Part shown: positions 1-10,077 of the stretch, piece by piece
Numbering within the stretch: position 1 is the first letter of the stretch
Layout: each line of letters begins with the position of its first letter
NCBI RefSeq assembly: GCF_027921745.1
Contig: NC_079240.1
Location: 1,915,001 to 1,979,000, forward strand
Source: Schizosaccharomyces osmophilus
Lineage: Eukaryota; Ascomycota; Schizosaccharomycetes; Schizosaccharomycetales; Schizosaccharomycetaceae
DNA: 64,000 bases
Direction: 5' to 3'
Notes under the pieces: model-generated
Seen by the model: the letters and a program-made list of their open reading frames with translations, nothing else
Databases searched by the model: none
Told to the model about the DNA's origin: nothing
Made by a program: the position numbers and the translations under genes

Positions 1-841
1 TCCACAAAGAACTGCCAGAAGTACCTAAACCATATAGCTGATTTTGCATTCGACCGTCGATACTGCCGTCGAAATACCGAGAGCGAATTTCAAAGAAAAT
101 TCTAGAGGTAAGCAAAGCATCACTACCAGCCTGGTGTTGAGGACCTATACGGTTGATTTGTAAATCATCAGCAATATCCTGAAGGCCTTTCGAATTATTG
201 AGAAGCGACTTCATAATATATTTAATGTCATAGGTTTTAGGGAAGTAAATACATAAAAATTTATAAAATTCTTCGTACTCACTGGGCAAAGACAACTGGG
301 TCATGGCCTTCAACAAATATGCAAAGTCGTACCCACTGTGAAAGGTAACCCAAGTGATACCTTCCTGAAGAACAAGACCGCTTCCAATCAGTAGCTCAGC
401 AAAATCGGCAGGCTCAATTCCTGCATCTTGGTGCTTTTTAAAATCAATTCCGCTTTTCGTGAGAAGCTCAATACTTTCCGGAGCATACATATCTTCCTGA
501 ATATTAAACCGAAAGTTGAACTGCCAAGTGAATGCTTCCGGGGGAACATTTCCTTCCTCATCACTCAGAGCCAATCCAATTTGAATGATTTTTAAAGTGT
601 CTACGTTTGCCCGTAGCGTTTGGTAATGGTAATCTCCGCTACTCTTGAAAACTCCCAAAGGCCGGGCCACAACACCTGGAAACTCTGTATCCATAGAGAT
701 TACGGGATAACGCGAGGCCAAGTTCATGATCAAAGTCATTTCTTGTTCCAGATTTGTTGCCCATACGTCTCGAATTGGTGCCATTTGCGAAGTCATAGAG
801 CTCATTCCCAAAGGAGGATACGATGCATTCCCTGTATCCAT
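1..841 (-). CDS. caf1: CCR4-NOT deadenylase subunit Caf1/Pop2 (3' end off the window)
   Basis: Exonuclease subunit of the CCR4-NOT complex that shortens mRNA poly(A) tails. The ATG at 841-839 opens a frame that stays open to base 1, giving about 280 residues of a family member usually near 335 aa. The DEDD nuclease signature is complete: DTE at about residues 51-53, the HSGYDF motif near 175 and HQAGSDAL near 244. These residues are intact, unlike the altered active site of S. cerevisiae Pop2. No intron is needed. The C-terminal tail lies left of the window. The neighbour order caf1-rpc53-msk1-hnt3 matches S. pombe from memory. Confidence 0.95.
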   Translation of the reverse strand, partial: MDTGNASYPPLGMSSMTSQMAPIRDVWATNLEQEMTLIMNLASRYPVISMDTEFPGVVARPLGVFKSSGDYHYQTLRANVDTLKIIQIGLALSDEEGNVPPEAFTWQFNFRFNIQEDMYAPESIELLTKSGIDFKKHQDAGIEPADFAELLIGSGLVLQEGITWVTFHSGYDFAYLLKAMTQLSLPSEYEEFYKFLCIYFPKTYDIKYIMKSLLNNSKGLQDIADDLQINRIGPQHQAGSDALLTSRIFFEIRSRYFDGSIDGRMQNQLYGLGTSGSSLW

Positions 842-1167
842 TTTTTGCCGAAATTAATAAAGATATAGACAAATCCTGGACTTTTATGAGTTTCGGTTGT
901 TGCTTGGTGTTGTGTTTCGCATCAAACTGAGAGTGAACATTTGAGTAACAAATAAACATGTGTTGCTTTAAGGAACTACATGAAATCCTACCACTTTCTA
1001 CCGAGAATCACTAATCAGTAAACAAAACTCCATCAAATTGAGTCTTTTCGATGGGTTTTTAGAAAGCTGTGATGGGAGTCGAATATTTAAGATTATCGAA
1101 AATTAATAAAAAACAAAACCCTTACTAAGTGGATGCTGTTCCAAGAGACCACATTTCCTATAAGGCT

Positions 1168-1205
1168 AAAAAGTCATAAATTTCAATCGAAATTTATGAC
1201 TTTTT
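1168..1205. repeat. Perfect 17-bp inverted repeat with 4-nt loop
   Basis: Arms 1168-1184 and 1189-1205 are exact reverse complements (17 bp) around the loop AATC, and the right arm runs into a longer T tract (to 1208). It lies between the divergent caf1 promoter and tRNA-Ser, about 50 bp upstream of the tRNA. It could be a terminator-like hairpin, a small inverted-repeat element, or a chance AT palindrome. The perfect pairing is seen directly; the role is not known. Confidence 0.8.
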
Positions 1206-1254
1206 TTTACTAAAGTACTATAAGTACGTTATTGTCAGCAAATATACCAAGAAA

Positions 1255-1349
1255 GACAACGTGGCCGAGTGGTTTTAAGGCGTTCGCCTGCTATCAAGTA
1301 GCCCAGCGGATTCCCTCTGGGAGCGCAGGTTCGAATCCTGCCGTTGTCG
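1255..1349 (+). tRNA. tRNA-Ser (GCT anticodon) with an 11-nt intron
   Basis: Seven-bp acceptor stem GACAACG/CGTTGTC, D arm, anticodon stem TTCGC/GCGGA, a long variable arm typical of class II Ser tRNA, and T arm GCAGG-TTCGAAT-CCTGC. The anticodon loop reads C-T-GCT-A, followed by about 11 nt of intron before position 38. The intron contains TAGC, which can pair with the anticodon as in other spliced tRNA precursors. Discriminator G at 1349, followed after a few bases by T-rich sequence suitable for Pol III termination. Confidence 0.93.
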
Positions 1350-2181
1350 TCAATAATTTTTAATTTTTTTTCAACTTTTCTATCAAGTTGTTTTTTGCTA
1401 TAGTTTGGTTTTATTTTTTGTCTGCCTTTTGACTAAAATCGTTGTACTCGTAACCTTGTCGATTGTCCGCTTCGAATCAACAAGGACGAAGATATTTAAC
1501 TTCTTGTTCGGCTTTACTTGGGTCTATTAGAATTGTTTCCATCACTGAAGTTTCGCTTGTTTTTGTGAAAAAGTACAACGGTTCAACTAGTGTTTGACAA
1601 TGTTGTCACTATCATGAATGAAAACATTCCCTTGGCGAGATTTCATGGAAGAAAAAGGTGAATGTAAAAATAGATAACTGAAAAAAAAACTATCGAATAC
1701 CATGCTCTACAAGGTTCATTCTAATTTTTTTCTTTGCTTGTAAACAAACCATGCTTGATCTTGAAAGTAGCAATGCTACTTTGATAGATGATCCACACTT
1801 ACACAAGTAAAAAGTTACCAAAAGCCATCATAAAGGAGGAAGCTCTTAAAGAGAAAGACACTAGCTTGACAGTTGATTTCTTAACCAGAGACCGAAGTAT
1901 TTGAGCATTGGGAAGTGGAGTTAAGGAATGCTTAAGGATTGAGAATAAAAACTCAACATACATTGAAAAAGTACTTTGTTGAATTCAAAAACGACTAATT
2001 GTCTGTTTGTTTTATATAATTTCTTCCTATTATCTTTACAAGAAGAACAGAATTTAGGAGAAGAGGCGCGAACGAAGAATTCATTTTTGCTATTTTTTGC
2101 CATCTGTTTGATTCACATCGCGTTTTCTCAGTTTGATTGAGTTTACAACTTGTATAATATTATTCATTGGAATTTACAGTA
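1350..2181. other. Intergenic, tRNA-Ser to rpc53
   Basis: About 830 bp with no convincing gene. A forkhead/FLEX-like GTAAACAAAC sits at 1740-1749, about 440 bp before rpc53. Otherwise AT-rich with short A and T runs. Confidence 0.6.
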
Positions 2182-3183
2182 ATGAGAAAGTTCACGCCCA
2201 AGTTTGTTCCTCGAAGAAAAGCTGGTCCTAGTACGGAGGAGAAGGAAGTCGATAGTCGGGTCAAAGTTGAATATAATACTGAAAATCAACAGCAATGGAA
2301 AAAGCAAAGACCAAAGCCTGAGATCAACTTGACCGCCTCCGGTCCTTTTGCACTTGGTCCCAACGCTTCTTCTTCAGGAAGTCGTCCAGCGAGCTCTGCA
2401 TACATTCCTCCACCAAGTGCTGCAGGTGTCAAATCTGAAAGTAAAGAGGATACTTTGTCAAAGCTTGCTGCCACTGGTGATGTGGACGAAGATGGGCATT
2501 CTCGAGACATGGTCAACATACAGAAACTCAGAGCGCTGTCTGGTCGAGAAGGGAGTAGTATCGATCTGGAAGGCACCGATTTGCTTGTTCCTGTTATTTC
2601 AGACCGGACACTTCCAGAATCAGCGGATGAAGTCTTGAAGCATCATGCTGAAAGTGCCATTCAAGCTGTCGTCGTGAATAAAGAGGAAGAGGAACAAGAG
2701 AAGCTTGCCTTTGATTTACAATCACTTGCCCAAGATTTAGGTTTGGCACAGCAAGAAGACAATGATTTTAAAGATCAAATCGTTTTGCTTCAGTTCCCTG
2801 ACAAACTTCCTGAATTTCTTGGTCAAGCAGACGTTGATCCCGTATGGCCTGAAGAGGCTACCCAAGTGAAAGAAGAATCAGACGCTCAGGAAAAGCCTCC
2901 TCAGCCAACAGGAGATAGTGGAAATAAGAAAAAGGAAAGCCGTAAGGATGATTTGACTTCTTTACCAGTTCCTGGTTTTCAACCTCCTGCTGGACAAGTT
3001 GGTGTTATGCGAGTTCACCAATCCGGAAAGACTGTCTTGGATATGGGAGGTGTCGACTTTATAGTTCAATCCGGCTCAGACTGTCTATTTCTTCAAGAGG
3101 TCGCAGCGCTTGATTATGAATCTAAGCGTATGTGGAATCTTGGCACATTCCAGCGAAGAATGGTTGTCAGTCCTAATTTTTAA
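2182..3183 (+). CDS. rpc53: RNA polymerase III subunit Rpc53 (RPC4 family)
   Basis: Subunit of the Rpc53-Rpc37 subcomplex of RNA polymerase III, which acts in initiation, termination and reinitiation at tRNA and 5S genes. 333 aa from the first true ATG at 2182 (the open frame extends five codons upstream only through a TTG). The N-terminus starts [12 protein letters not shown], a basic motif typical of the family. The middle is charged and low in complexity. The conserved C-terminal dimerisation region (about 255-333) has [17 protein letters not shown] and ends with the [11 protein letters not shown] tail. Single exon. A second Pol III subunit gene, rpc34, lies 20 kb downstream. Confidence 0.92.
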   Translation: MRKFTPKFVPRRKAGPSTEEKEVDSRVKVEYNTENQQQWKKQRPKPEINLTASGPFALGPNASSSGSRPASSAYIPPPSAAGVKSESKEDTLSKLAATGDVDEDGHSRDMVNIQKLRALSGREGSSIDLEGTDLLVPVISDRTLPESADEVLKHHAESAIQAVVVNKEEEEQEKLAFDLQSLAQDLGLAQQEDNDFKDQIVLLQFPDKLPEFLGQADVDPVWPEEATQVKEESDAQEKPPQPTGDSGNKKKESRKDDLTSLPVPGFQPPAGQVGVMRVHQSGKTVLDMGGVDFIVQSGSDCLFLQEVAALDYESKRMWNLGTFQRRMVVSPNF

Positions 3184-3780
3184 AATTAGTAGTACAGGAG
3201 GCGATTGTGCTGAATGTCATTGAATGGTTTAATGATAAAAAATGGGGGGGGCTTGTGTTTGGTTATAAGGGTTTGATAATTTAAGAAAGCATGGATTCAC
3301 TTACCATCATGCATCATAAAAAAACATTACTTTTCTATAGATTGGGTATATGCTACATCTTTATAGTTGTTAATGTATAATGTACAATAGAAAGAAAGTT
3401 AGCAAATTGATTTGGTAATTGTTATGAAGCGTAAATTCTGTTTATAAATCAATCAATTTGTTTCATTCTCAGTGAGTCTGTTTGAAATACCATTTAATAA
3501 TAACTTACTAATCTTTCTTGTAATCCTACCGTTTGGCTTTGTTTTCCCGGTAGATTTTTATTCTTCTTCACATTTACTCCTTAACTTAGTTGACTATACA
3601 TTTCTGGCCTTAACTAGAGTATGTTGGATTAGAGCATAGCGCTTTTTGGTACACATAAAGAAACCGTTTCATTTTAATTAAAAAAAAATTTTTTGATACT
3701 TTTAATTCATTGAGTTTACAGAAACGGAGAAGGAGTATCATTTCATAACACATATATTTCTATTCCTTATTGTTAATCTA
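3184..3780. other. Intergenic, rpc53 to msk1
   Basis: About 600 bp, AT-rich, with an eight-G run near 3244. No coding or RNA signal seen. It contains the rpc53 3' end and the msk1 promoter. Confidence 0.6.
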
Positions 3781-5388
3781 ATGCTATTACGAAGGGCTCA
3801 CACACTAAGATGCTTTTCGGCAAGATTTAATATTGGATTTTGTTGCTTAAGATGGAAAAGGTTATATTCAGAAAAGGCAGGTTCGCCTGAAAAACCGGAT
3901 GTTCGAAAGCAAGTATTTGAACGCTTAAAGATGCCGATGTATCCATCTATTTCAAGTACAAAAGGAGTTACATCAATATCGAGGCTGCGGTCTTGGGATA
4001 ATGTTCTTTCGCCGGACGCCAGACAATATGATGAATCCTATACTGTCTGTGGTAGAATCGGCAATTTAAGATACGCAAGTTCAAAACTTGTTTTTGTAGA
4101 CATCTGTGACGGATTGTCGAAGCTACAATTAACCATTAGTAAAAAACTTGTATCTAATAGTGATAATGAGGCTCTTCCTTTTTCCAACATTCTTAAAGCT
4201 TTTCGCCGAGGTGACTATATACAGTGTACAGGGTTCATTGGAAAAACAAGCAAAGGGGAACTATCTATTTATGCAACAGAACTTCCAGTGATGCTGTCTC
4301 CTTGTCTTCACCAGATGCCTACCAACCTCTTGAACCAAGAAAAAAGATTTCAGCAGCGTTACATCGATTTTATTGCAAATCCTGATACCATTTTGACATT
4401 AAAACGGAGATTTCAGATCATAGAATGTATTCGCAATTTTTTTCGAAAAAATGAATTTACAGAGGTAGAAACCCCATTGCTTTCACACCATTTTGGGGGT
4501 GCTATGGCTCGTCCATTTATTACAAACGATGCTCACAAACAGCCACTTTCGCTGCGATGTGCTCCTGAATTATGGCTTAAGCAATTAGTCATAGGAGGCA
4601 TGCACCGGATTTTCGAGTTAGGTAAAAACTTTCGAAATGAAGGTCTAGACGCTACTCATAATCCAGAATTTACCAGCTGTGAGGCCTATTGTGCCTTCAT
4701 TAACTTGGGCACATTCATTGACATGACCAAATTATTGCTAAGCGAAATCTGCATGAATGTTCATGGAAATTTAACGTTACCCCATCTTGGAGTATCTTTG
4801 CACAGCGATTCTTTCAAGACACTTGAATTTATCCCATCTCTTGAAAACAGTCTTAATCAATCTCTAGGCGTTATAGATAACTCCGAAGGGTATCGCAAAT
4901 TTTTGTTAGACATCTTTGAGCAAAGGAATATTAAGCAACCAAAAACACCTACTGTGTCTCATTTGCTTGATAAGCTGTTAAGTCACTGCGTTTTAGAGCA
5001 TCTGAGCGATGGCCCTACGTTTATTGTACACCATCCAGAAGTAATGTCTCCTCTAGCAAAGTCCGAAACGATTAAATATGGGAATACGGAATTTCGCGTT
5101 TCTAAGCGGTTTGAACTATATTTGGGAAAAAGTGAGATTTGCAATGCCTACGAAGAAGAAAATGACCCGATGTCTCAAAAGGAGAAGTTCGAATCTCAGC
5201 AATACGACCGTACCGAGCTAGGAGACCAAGAAGCACCTATTCCGGATGCTGATTTTGTACGTGCATTAGAATATGGACTTCCCCCAACAACTGGATGGGG
5301 CATGGGCGTTGATCGTTTGGTAATGCTTGTTACCGGACAAAAAAGGATAAACGAAGTATTACCGTTTGGATCTTTACGGTATATTTGA
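3781..5388 (+). CDS. msk1: Mitochondrial lysine-tRNA ligase (class II)
   Basis: Charges mitochondrial tRNA-Lys with lysine. 535 aa, single exon, ATG at 3781. The first ~35 residues are basic and hydroxylated without acids (MLLRRAHTLRCFSARF...), as in a mitochondrial presequence. An OB-fold anticodon-binding domain (about 90-180, VCGRIGNLRYASSKLVFVDI) is followed by the class II core: motif 2 around FRNEGLDATHNPEFT (about 285-300) and motif 3 GWGMGVDRLVM near 505-515. Length and order fit fungal Msk1. It converges with hnt3, about 90 bp away. Confidence 0.94.
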   Translation: MLLRRAHTLRCFSARFNIGFCCLRWKRLYSEKAGSPEKPDVRKQVFERLKMPMYPSISSTKGVTSISRLRSWDNVLSPDARQYDESYTVCGRIGNLRYASSKLVFVDICDGLSKLQLTISKKLVSNSDNEALPFSNILKAFRRGDYIQCTGFIGKTSKGELSIYATELPVMLSPCLHQMPTNLLNQEKRFQQRYIDFIANPDTILTLKRRFQIIECIRNFFRKNEFTEVETPLLSHHFGGAMARPFITNDAHKQPLSLRCAPELWLKQLVIGGMHRIFELGKNFRNEGLDATHNPEFTSCEAYCAFINLGTFIDMTKLLLSEICMNVHGNLTLPHLGVSLHSDSFKTLEFIPSLENSLNQSLGVIDNSEGYRKFLLDIFEQRNIKQPKTPTVSHLLDKLLSHCVLEHLSDGPTFIVHHPEVMSPLAKSETIKYGNTEFRVSKRFELYLGKSEICNAYEEENDPMSQKEKFESQQYDRTELGDQEAPIPDADFVRALEYGLPPTTGWGMGVDRLVMLVTGQKRINEVLPFGSLRYI

Positions 5389-5477
5389 TTCATAGATTCT
5401 CATTGATCCTTAATTTATTAATAAATAACTAAAAAAATAAATAATTTCGTAGAGCATACAAATTGGAAAACAAATAT

Positions 5478-6167
5478 TCAAGTATGTAATGCTTCACGTT
5501 CCAAAGTTTCCTGTAACCATGATTCCAACTCCTCTGATAGATGGCCTTTTAGCTTGGAAAATTGCCTTCCAAAAGATTCATCACAACGATAACAACATAC
5601 ATCTTGTTGGAATAAGTAGGAAAGCGATCCCCGAACCGGAAGCTGAGAGACAGGAGTGTCAATGTTAACAAAAAATGGAGAGTTAAATGAAATGTAATGA
5701 GCATTATGTTTAATACTTGGAGACACGTGATCCCGGGTCATAACATGCAAATGAAGATTATTCATGGACGGTCCTGCATGGAATCCTAATTTGATGAAAT
5801 CCCAAAGCGATTTTGAAGGGACCCTTGAGGATAAATCAGAATCCGGAAAAAGACTGTTTCTAGCCTCTTTCATTATTAAATCCGGAAGTTTTTGAAACAC
5901 CATAAAATTCAACTTGTCTACTAATGGCCTGTGCTTTCCTAGGATTTCCAAAGGGTGAACCAACGTTACCGAGGGATCCCGTGGCATCAACAGCAAATGC
6001 ATTTTTGATTTTGGATACTTGTCCCTGATAAAGACAAAATCTTCATCGTAATATAACACATTGTTGTGGGCCTGAGGATGTTCAATGTACGCTCGCAAGT
6101 TATCTCGAAAAGAGAGTCGTTGAGGCTTCCTTTTTACAAGAGGAGTGCTTTTGTTTTGAGTCTCCAT
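5478..6167 (-). CDS. hnt3: Aprataxin-type DNA 5'-adenylate hydrolase Hnt3
   Basis: Removes AMP from aborted 5'-adenylated ligation ends and supports single-strand break repair in the nucleus. 229 aa, single exon, ATG at 6167, close to the ~232 aa S. pombe protein. The HIT domain holds the nucleotide-binding motif NNLHLHVM at about 135-145. A C-terminal C2HE zinc finger (CCYRC...H...E, about 190-215) is the aprataxin hallmark separating it from plain HIT hydrolases. Convergent with msk1. Confidence 0.93.
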   Translation of the reverse strand: METQNKSTPLVKRKPQRLSFRDNLRAYIEHPQAHNNVLYYDEDFVFIRDKYPKSKMHLLLMPRDPSVTLVHPLEILGKHRPLVDKLNFMVFQKLPDLIMKEARNSLFPDSDLSSRVPSKSLWDFIKLGFHAGPSMNNLHLHVMTRDHVSPSIKHNAHYISFNSPFFVNIDTPVSQLPVRGSLSYLFQQDVCCYRCDESFGRQFSKLKGHLSEELESWLQETLEREALHT

Positions 6168-6641
6168 TAAGAGTTTAACTAGGAATAATGGTTAGTATGC
6201 TTTAAATCATGTTTAACTTTTAACTTTCAAGGACCACGAAAGGGCCTGAAATGGCCGCGGTTAACTTCAGAACTTTTGAAAGAGATAGGTGCAGAGTAGT
6301 TCAAAATCAATGAAAAGTCTATTTAAAAATTGCAAAACTCTTTGGTGAAGTCTCCCAGTCATCCCAATATTCGACAAAACATACATGCGTCAGCAGAATT
6401 TGACATCACAAAGTACCATAGAATATAAATAAATAAATAAAATTCTTATTTGTTAACAAAATTTTCAATCGGTTTCAATAAACAGCATTCAAACTTGTAG
6501 AATTTTTGGTTGGGTTGGTAATGACTAAATGCTTTGGAGGAAGAAATTCGAGGGCTTCGCCTTGCGAGTTAGTTAACTACTTTTGAGAAATTTATAGTAG
6601 AATTGAAAGTAACGCTGAGAAATAAAACAGCTTGGTCGTTT

Positions 6642-6974
6642 TTATTTTAATTCAATGCCTGCCAGTTTGTAATTTGTGATATGAAGAAACTCGATATGAG
6701 AAAAACGACCAGCCGCTGTGTGAGCTACTGCAGATATATTGCCGTTTAATCTGATTATTTCATATTGCGTTGCCCAAGTTCTCGCCAGCATCTTATACTG
6801 GAGAAAAAGAGTCAATGATGATTAAGAATACCCATTCTAAAACCAATACCCGGATCATCCTGTACTTGCTCTCTATATTGCTCTTCTTCATGGATTTTTA
6901 GTTCGTCAATCTCAAGTGTTAGATGCTCCTTTTTTCCAAAGCGCTTTGTCTCTTTTTGAATGGTCAAAGACACG
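6642..6974 (-). CDS. Probable spliced small gene, last two exons only (unrecognised)
   Basis: Two minus-strand exons join in frame: 6974-6866 (1 nt plus 36 codons, Lys/Glu-rich, coiled-coil-like around HLTLEIDELKIHEEEQ) and 6797-6642 (52 codons with stop). The intron between them starts GTACAG and ends TTTTTCTCCAG. The predicted peptide has a balanced composition and a heptad-like helix, unlike random AT-rich DNA. The 5' exons are not settled: a possible start ATG at about 7426 (MYMNIWMAKVLQGQ) and a further exon near 7230-7050 exist, but phases do not all agree. Not recognised. It lies between hnt3 and the kinase in divergent orientation to the latter. Confidence 0.42.
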
Positions 6975-7455
6975 CTTTAAAGAACACAATCCAATTGCAA
7001 AGAAAGTTTGTTTTACACTAGTTTGCAATACTTCAGCTTGTTCAAACTTGCTTTATCCCATTGTTAAGTCGAGTAGCGTAAGACAAGCCGTTGATTTTCA
7101 AAGCTCGTATTCCACCACGTATTTCCTGGTCTATTCCTCTATTTTTTCTTTCATATACGTTGTAACAGTATTGAAAACCAATGCAAGGTGCATTCAGCTT
7201 GTATGGTCCTAGAACAATGTAATGAACCAACTTTTGTTTCAGTCCTTTAGAAAATAAAAAAAGTAAAGAAGTAAAAACCAAAAGACAGTAGCAATATAAA
7301 ATTCGAAATACTACTAAAAAAAGTATTGGCAAGCTGCCTATAAGTACCACTGCTTTTTCTCACCTTCCATTTTCCATTGACGAGTTGTCCTTGTAGTACT
7401 TTAGCCATCCATATGTTCATGTACATAATTTAGTGCAATAAATAGTTTCATTCAA
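6975..7455. other. Divergent intergenic/unresolved exon region
   Basis: About 480 bp upstream of the kinase. It may hold 5' exons of the unrecognised minus-strand gene ending at 6642. No other signal seen. The stretch 6168-6641 on its other side (474 bp, hnt3 promoter) shows nothing recognisable. Confidence 0.5.
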
Positions 7456-8722
7456 ATGCCAGTCTCAGAAGTTGCGAAGAGAGTTCTATCTATTCAAGTA
7501 TGTCTTTGAACAGATTTTTAAACTAACAGCTCTTACCTAGTCTTCTGTCAGCCACGGCTATGTAGGTAATAGATCTGCTACGTTCCCCTTGCAATTGCAT
7601 GAATGGGAAGTGGATGTTGTACCTACAGTTCACTTTTCTAACCATCTTGGTATGTTTGGTTCCAACAAGGGAAAATAACAATTTTCTTAGTATGAAGGTT
7701 TTTTAAACAGAAAACGGAGTGAAATTTTCGATTTTATATAATTCACCTTCCAAATCATCCTAGTTTGTAGCTTGCTCCAAGTGATTTCTCTTGTCTAATG
7801 TATATTTAGGCTATGGTAGTACAAGAGGTCGTGCATGCAAGCCATCGGAGGTTCTGGAGCTCCTGGAGGCTTTGTTAGAAAAAAATCATTTTGTCTACGA
7901 TGCAATTTTGACAGGCTTCATCCCAAATCAACGGATCCTCCAAGTGGTTTCGAAGCTTCTAATTGAGTACCAAAGTCGACACCCACATGTGAAATGGATA
8001 GCAGATCCTGTCATGGGAGACCAAGGAGAAACTTATGTAGAGGAAGACGTTTTAAACACGTATAAAGATGTTTTATCACATGCCTTTTTGATAACGCCAA
8101 ACGCCTTTGAAGTCAAGTAAGTATTACAAAATGATGTGCTTTCCGACTCTTTTATTAACTGAATTTACATAGATTGTTGACAGATGTTTCTGTGGTGAAC
8201 AAAGCCACTGCATTATATGGACTAAAGCGTATTTATGAATTATACAAGGTTCCACAGGTAGTAATTACTTCGTTTGAAGACGCGGATAATTCAGATTTAC
8301 TATTTTCTATGGGATATTCCCTCAAAGAAAACACCTTTTACTCCTTTTTGTACTCGTATCCTTCACTTTCCGGAATATTTACAGGGACAGGAGACTTATT
8401 TTCAGGTTTAACGTTGGCCAAGTACGTGGATGAGGAATCTCGACAAAAAGATAAAACATCAAAGAATGAAAGGGAGAAAAATTCAAGTTTGGGGTTTTTC
8501 ACAGAAGTGATTGGGCAAGTTTTGACTTGTATGCGTTTTGTCCTTATAAGAACAAAAGAATATACACTTCAACAGCTGAAGCATGACAGTAGCATTGAAA
8601 AAAATCGGTTTTTACTTAGCAATGCCTGCGAACTTCGACTCGTCCAATCCAGGGATGATCTTATTTCGAAGAAAAATATCTATACACCTGAAGAGTGGAA
8701 TGGTTTGGAGCGAAACTTTTAA
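7456..8722 (+). CDS. Pyridoxine/pyridoxal/pyridoxamine kinase (BUD16 family)
   Basis: Phosphorylates B6 vitamers to make pyridoxal 5'-phosphate. Four exons: 7456-7497, 7541-7649, 7810-8116 and 8173-8722, giving 335 aa. Introns are 43, 160 and 56 bp; the first has branch CTAAC and acceptor CTAG. The N-terminus [14 protein letters not shown] joins [18 protein letters not shown], the start of the PfkB-like fold. [13 protein letters not shown] is the conserved ribokinase-family segment, and [14 protein letters not shown] carries the GTGD anion hole and catalytic Asp. The 3' end overlaps by a few bases an antisense candidate small gene. Family assignment is firm; the symbol is left blank. Confidence 0.9.
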
Positions 8723-9075
8723 GCTAAAACGTAACGATTGCTATTTAATTTTTTTGTTGATGAAAAGGAAAAAATGGAGATGAACGTCATCATCATCGTT
8801 CTAAGTTGGTTGTTCATGTCAGTCCAGTTTTTCTCCAGTTCTTCAGCTAAAGTTTGATATTTAGGACAACGCAATAAAAGCAATTGCTTTAATCGTTTAT
8901 ATTAGATTGTCGAATACTAGGCTTCGCTGCTTTATAGTGACTGTACTTTCGGTGGTACTTTATCTCTTGTATAATTCATATGCCTACTAGACGATTCACT
9001 GTAAGTATGCCAAATCTTGTCAGCAAAATACATAGTGGAACCTTTGATTAGTTTTACTTACAGAGTATCCAACAT
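8719..9075 (-). CDS. Candidate 77-aa spliced small protein (unrecognised)
   Basis: Three minus-strand exons, 9075-9062, 8998-8947 and 8886-8719, keep phase throughout and give 77 codons plus stop. Intron 1 is canonical (GTAAGT, branch CTGAC, TTACAG). Intron 2 starts GTACAG, with branch CTAAT and acceptor AAAG. The central stretch KYQTLAEELEKNWTDMNNQL is helical and clearly protein-like. The reading ends antisense to the last codons of the kinase. Size and helix recall tiny kinetochore/DASH-type subunits, but I do not recognise it and would not name it. Confidence 0.4.
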
Positions 9076-9148
9076 TAAAAAAAAAGTTACTAGTTTTTAA
9101 CGTATATTAGTCTCTCTATATGTCTAACGTTTTGACTCACCAACCAAG

Positions 9149-9230
9149 TCCCGGGTAGCTCAATCGGTTAGAGCGTCTGACTCTTACGAAGGTAATCAGA
9201 AGGTTGCGAGTTCGATTCTCGCCTTGGGAG
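9149..9230 (+). tRNA. tRNA-Lys (CTT anticodon) with an 8-nt intron
   Basis: Acceptor TCCCGGG/CTTGGGA with two G-T pairs, D arm AGCTCAATCGGTTAGAGC, anticodon stem TCTGA/TCAGA, T arm GCGAG-TTCGATT-CTCGC and discriminator G. The anticodon loop C-T-CTT-A is followed by the intron CGAAGGTA, whose AAG can pair with the anticodon. A T7 run follows, a Pol III terminator. Confidence 0.95.
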
Positions 9231-9370
9231 TTCCTTTTTTTCCCTTTAGATGATAGAGACTAAAAGAATTAAAAACTAAACACGTTTACGACTTTGTGGA
9301 TGCGAAAGGGAAGCCGGTGCTTGAAAAATCCCAAGACACATTTTCGTTTCTGTCGAAAGCGTTTAGAAAG

Positions 9371-9600
9371 CTACTCTAGCTCAATGGTTCCTAGTCTTTG
9401 TAAGTGACGGTCTCGAAGACGAATGAATTTGTCAAAATGAGGATCTAACTCTTTATAAACTAATTCTTACTATCGGGTTTTACAGCGATCTTCCGAGTTG
9501 TTTGTTCTTTCCAATGATATGGTTATGTCAGCTATTCCTTACAAGTCAATAAGTCAATGGGATAAATGCCTAATAAAGGTTTTAGGAAAATACGTCGTCC
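9371..9600 (-). CDS. Candidate spliced small gene, last exons (unrecognised)
   Basis: The last exon 9459-9371 reads 28 codons and stop, ending ...FDKFIRLRDRHLQRLGTIELE. It joins in phase across a GTAAGG...ATTAG intron (9542-9460) to an upstream open stretch ending at 9543 that contains FGRRIFLKPLLGIYPIDLLT. The 5' exon and start ATG were not found; a possible ATG lies near 9680. The peptide looks protein-like but is not recognised. By position it could be one of the small genes that S. pombe carries next to utp23. Confidence 0.35.
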
Positions 9601-10077
9601 AAATCCTGGAATAAACACACTTAATTTGGCAATTTCTCGTCAAGTACTTCATTTAATACTCTATATTTAGTTGATAACATCGTTGTAAAATATTCTTTGG
9701 GTGACAGAAAAGGTAGCATTCTCTTTAATATGATATATGATAGTTCGTTAATTAAGACCTAATAAAATGCCATTGTAAGACTAACTTTTTCTACTCTCTA
9801 AATTATGACTTAATGAATATAGTATTCTACCGAGTAAAACACTTTGTCCAGCCGACCTTTCCTTGCCATGTTGGTTCCCTACGATAGACAGATACATTCC
9901 TAACTTCCTCTTACCTTCGAGTCTATCCACTTCTTACTGGAACTTACAAAAGGGTTTTTTTTTTCTCTACAACGTCTCATGTAAAATTTCTTTTATACCG
10001 TACCAGATTACCTTAAACAATATACAAAATAAAACGAATATGCATAACCCGAATCTATGATTTTTGTTGGAAGCACC
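9601..10077. other. Intergenic downstream of utp23
   Basis: About 480 bp, AT-rich, nothing firm. It may contain the first exon of the candidate gene ending at 9371. Confidence 0.5.
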
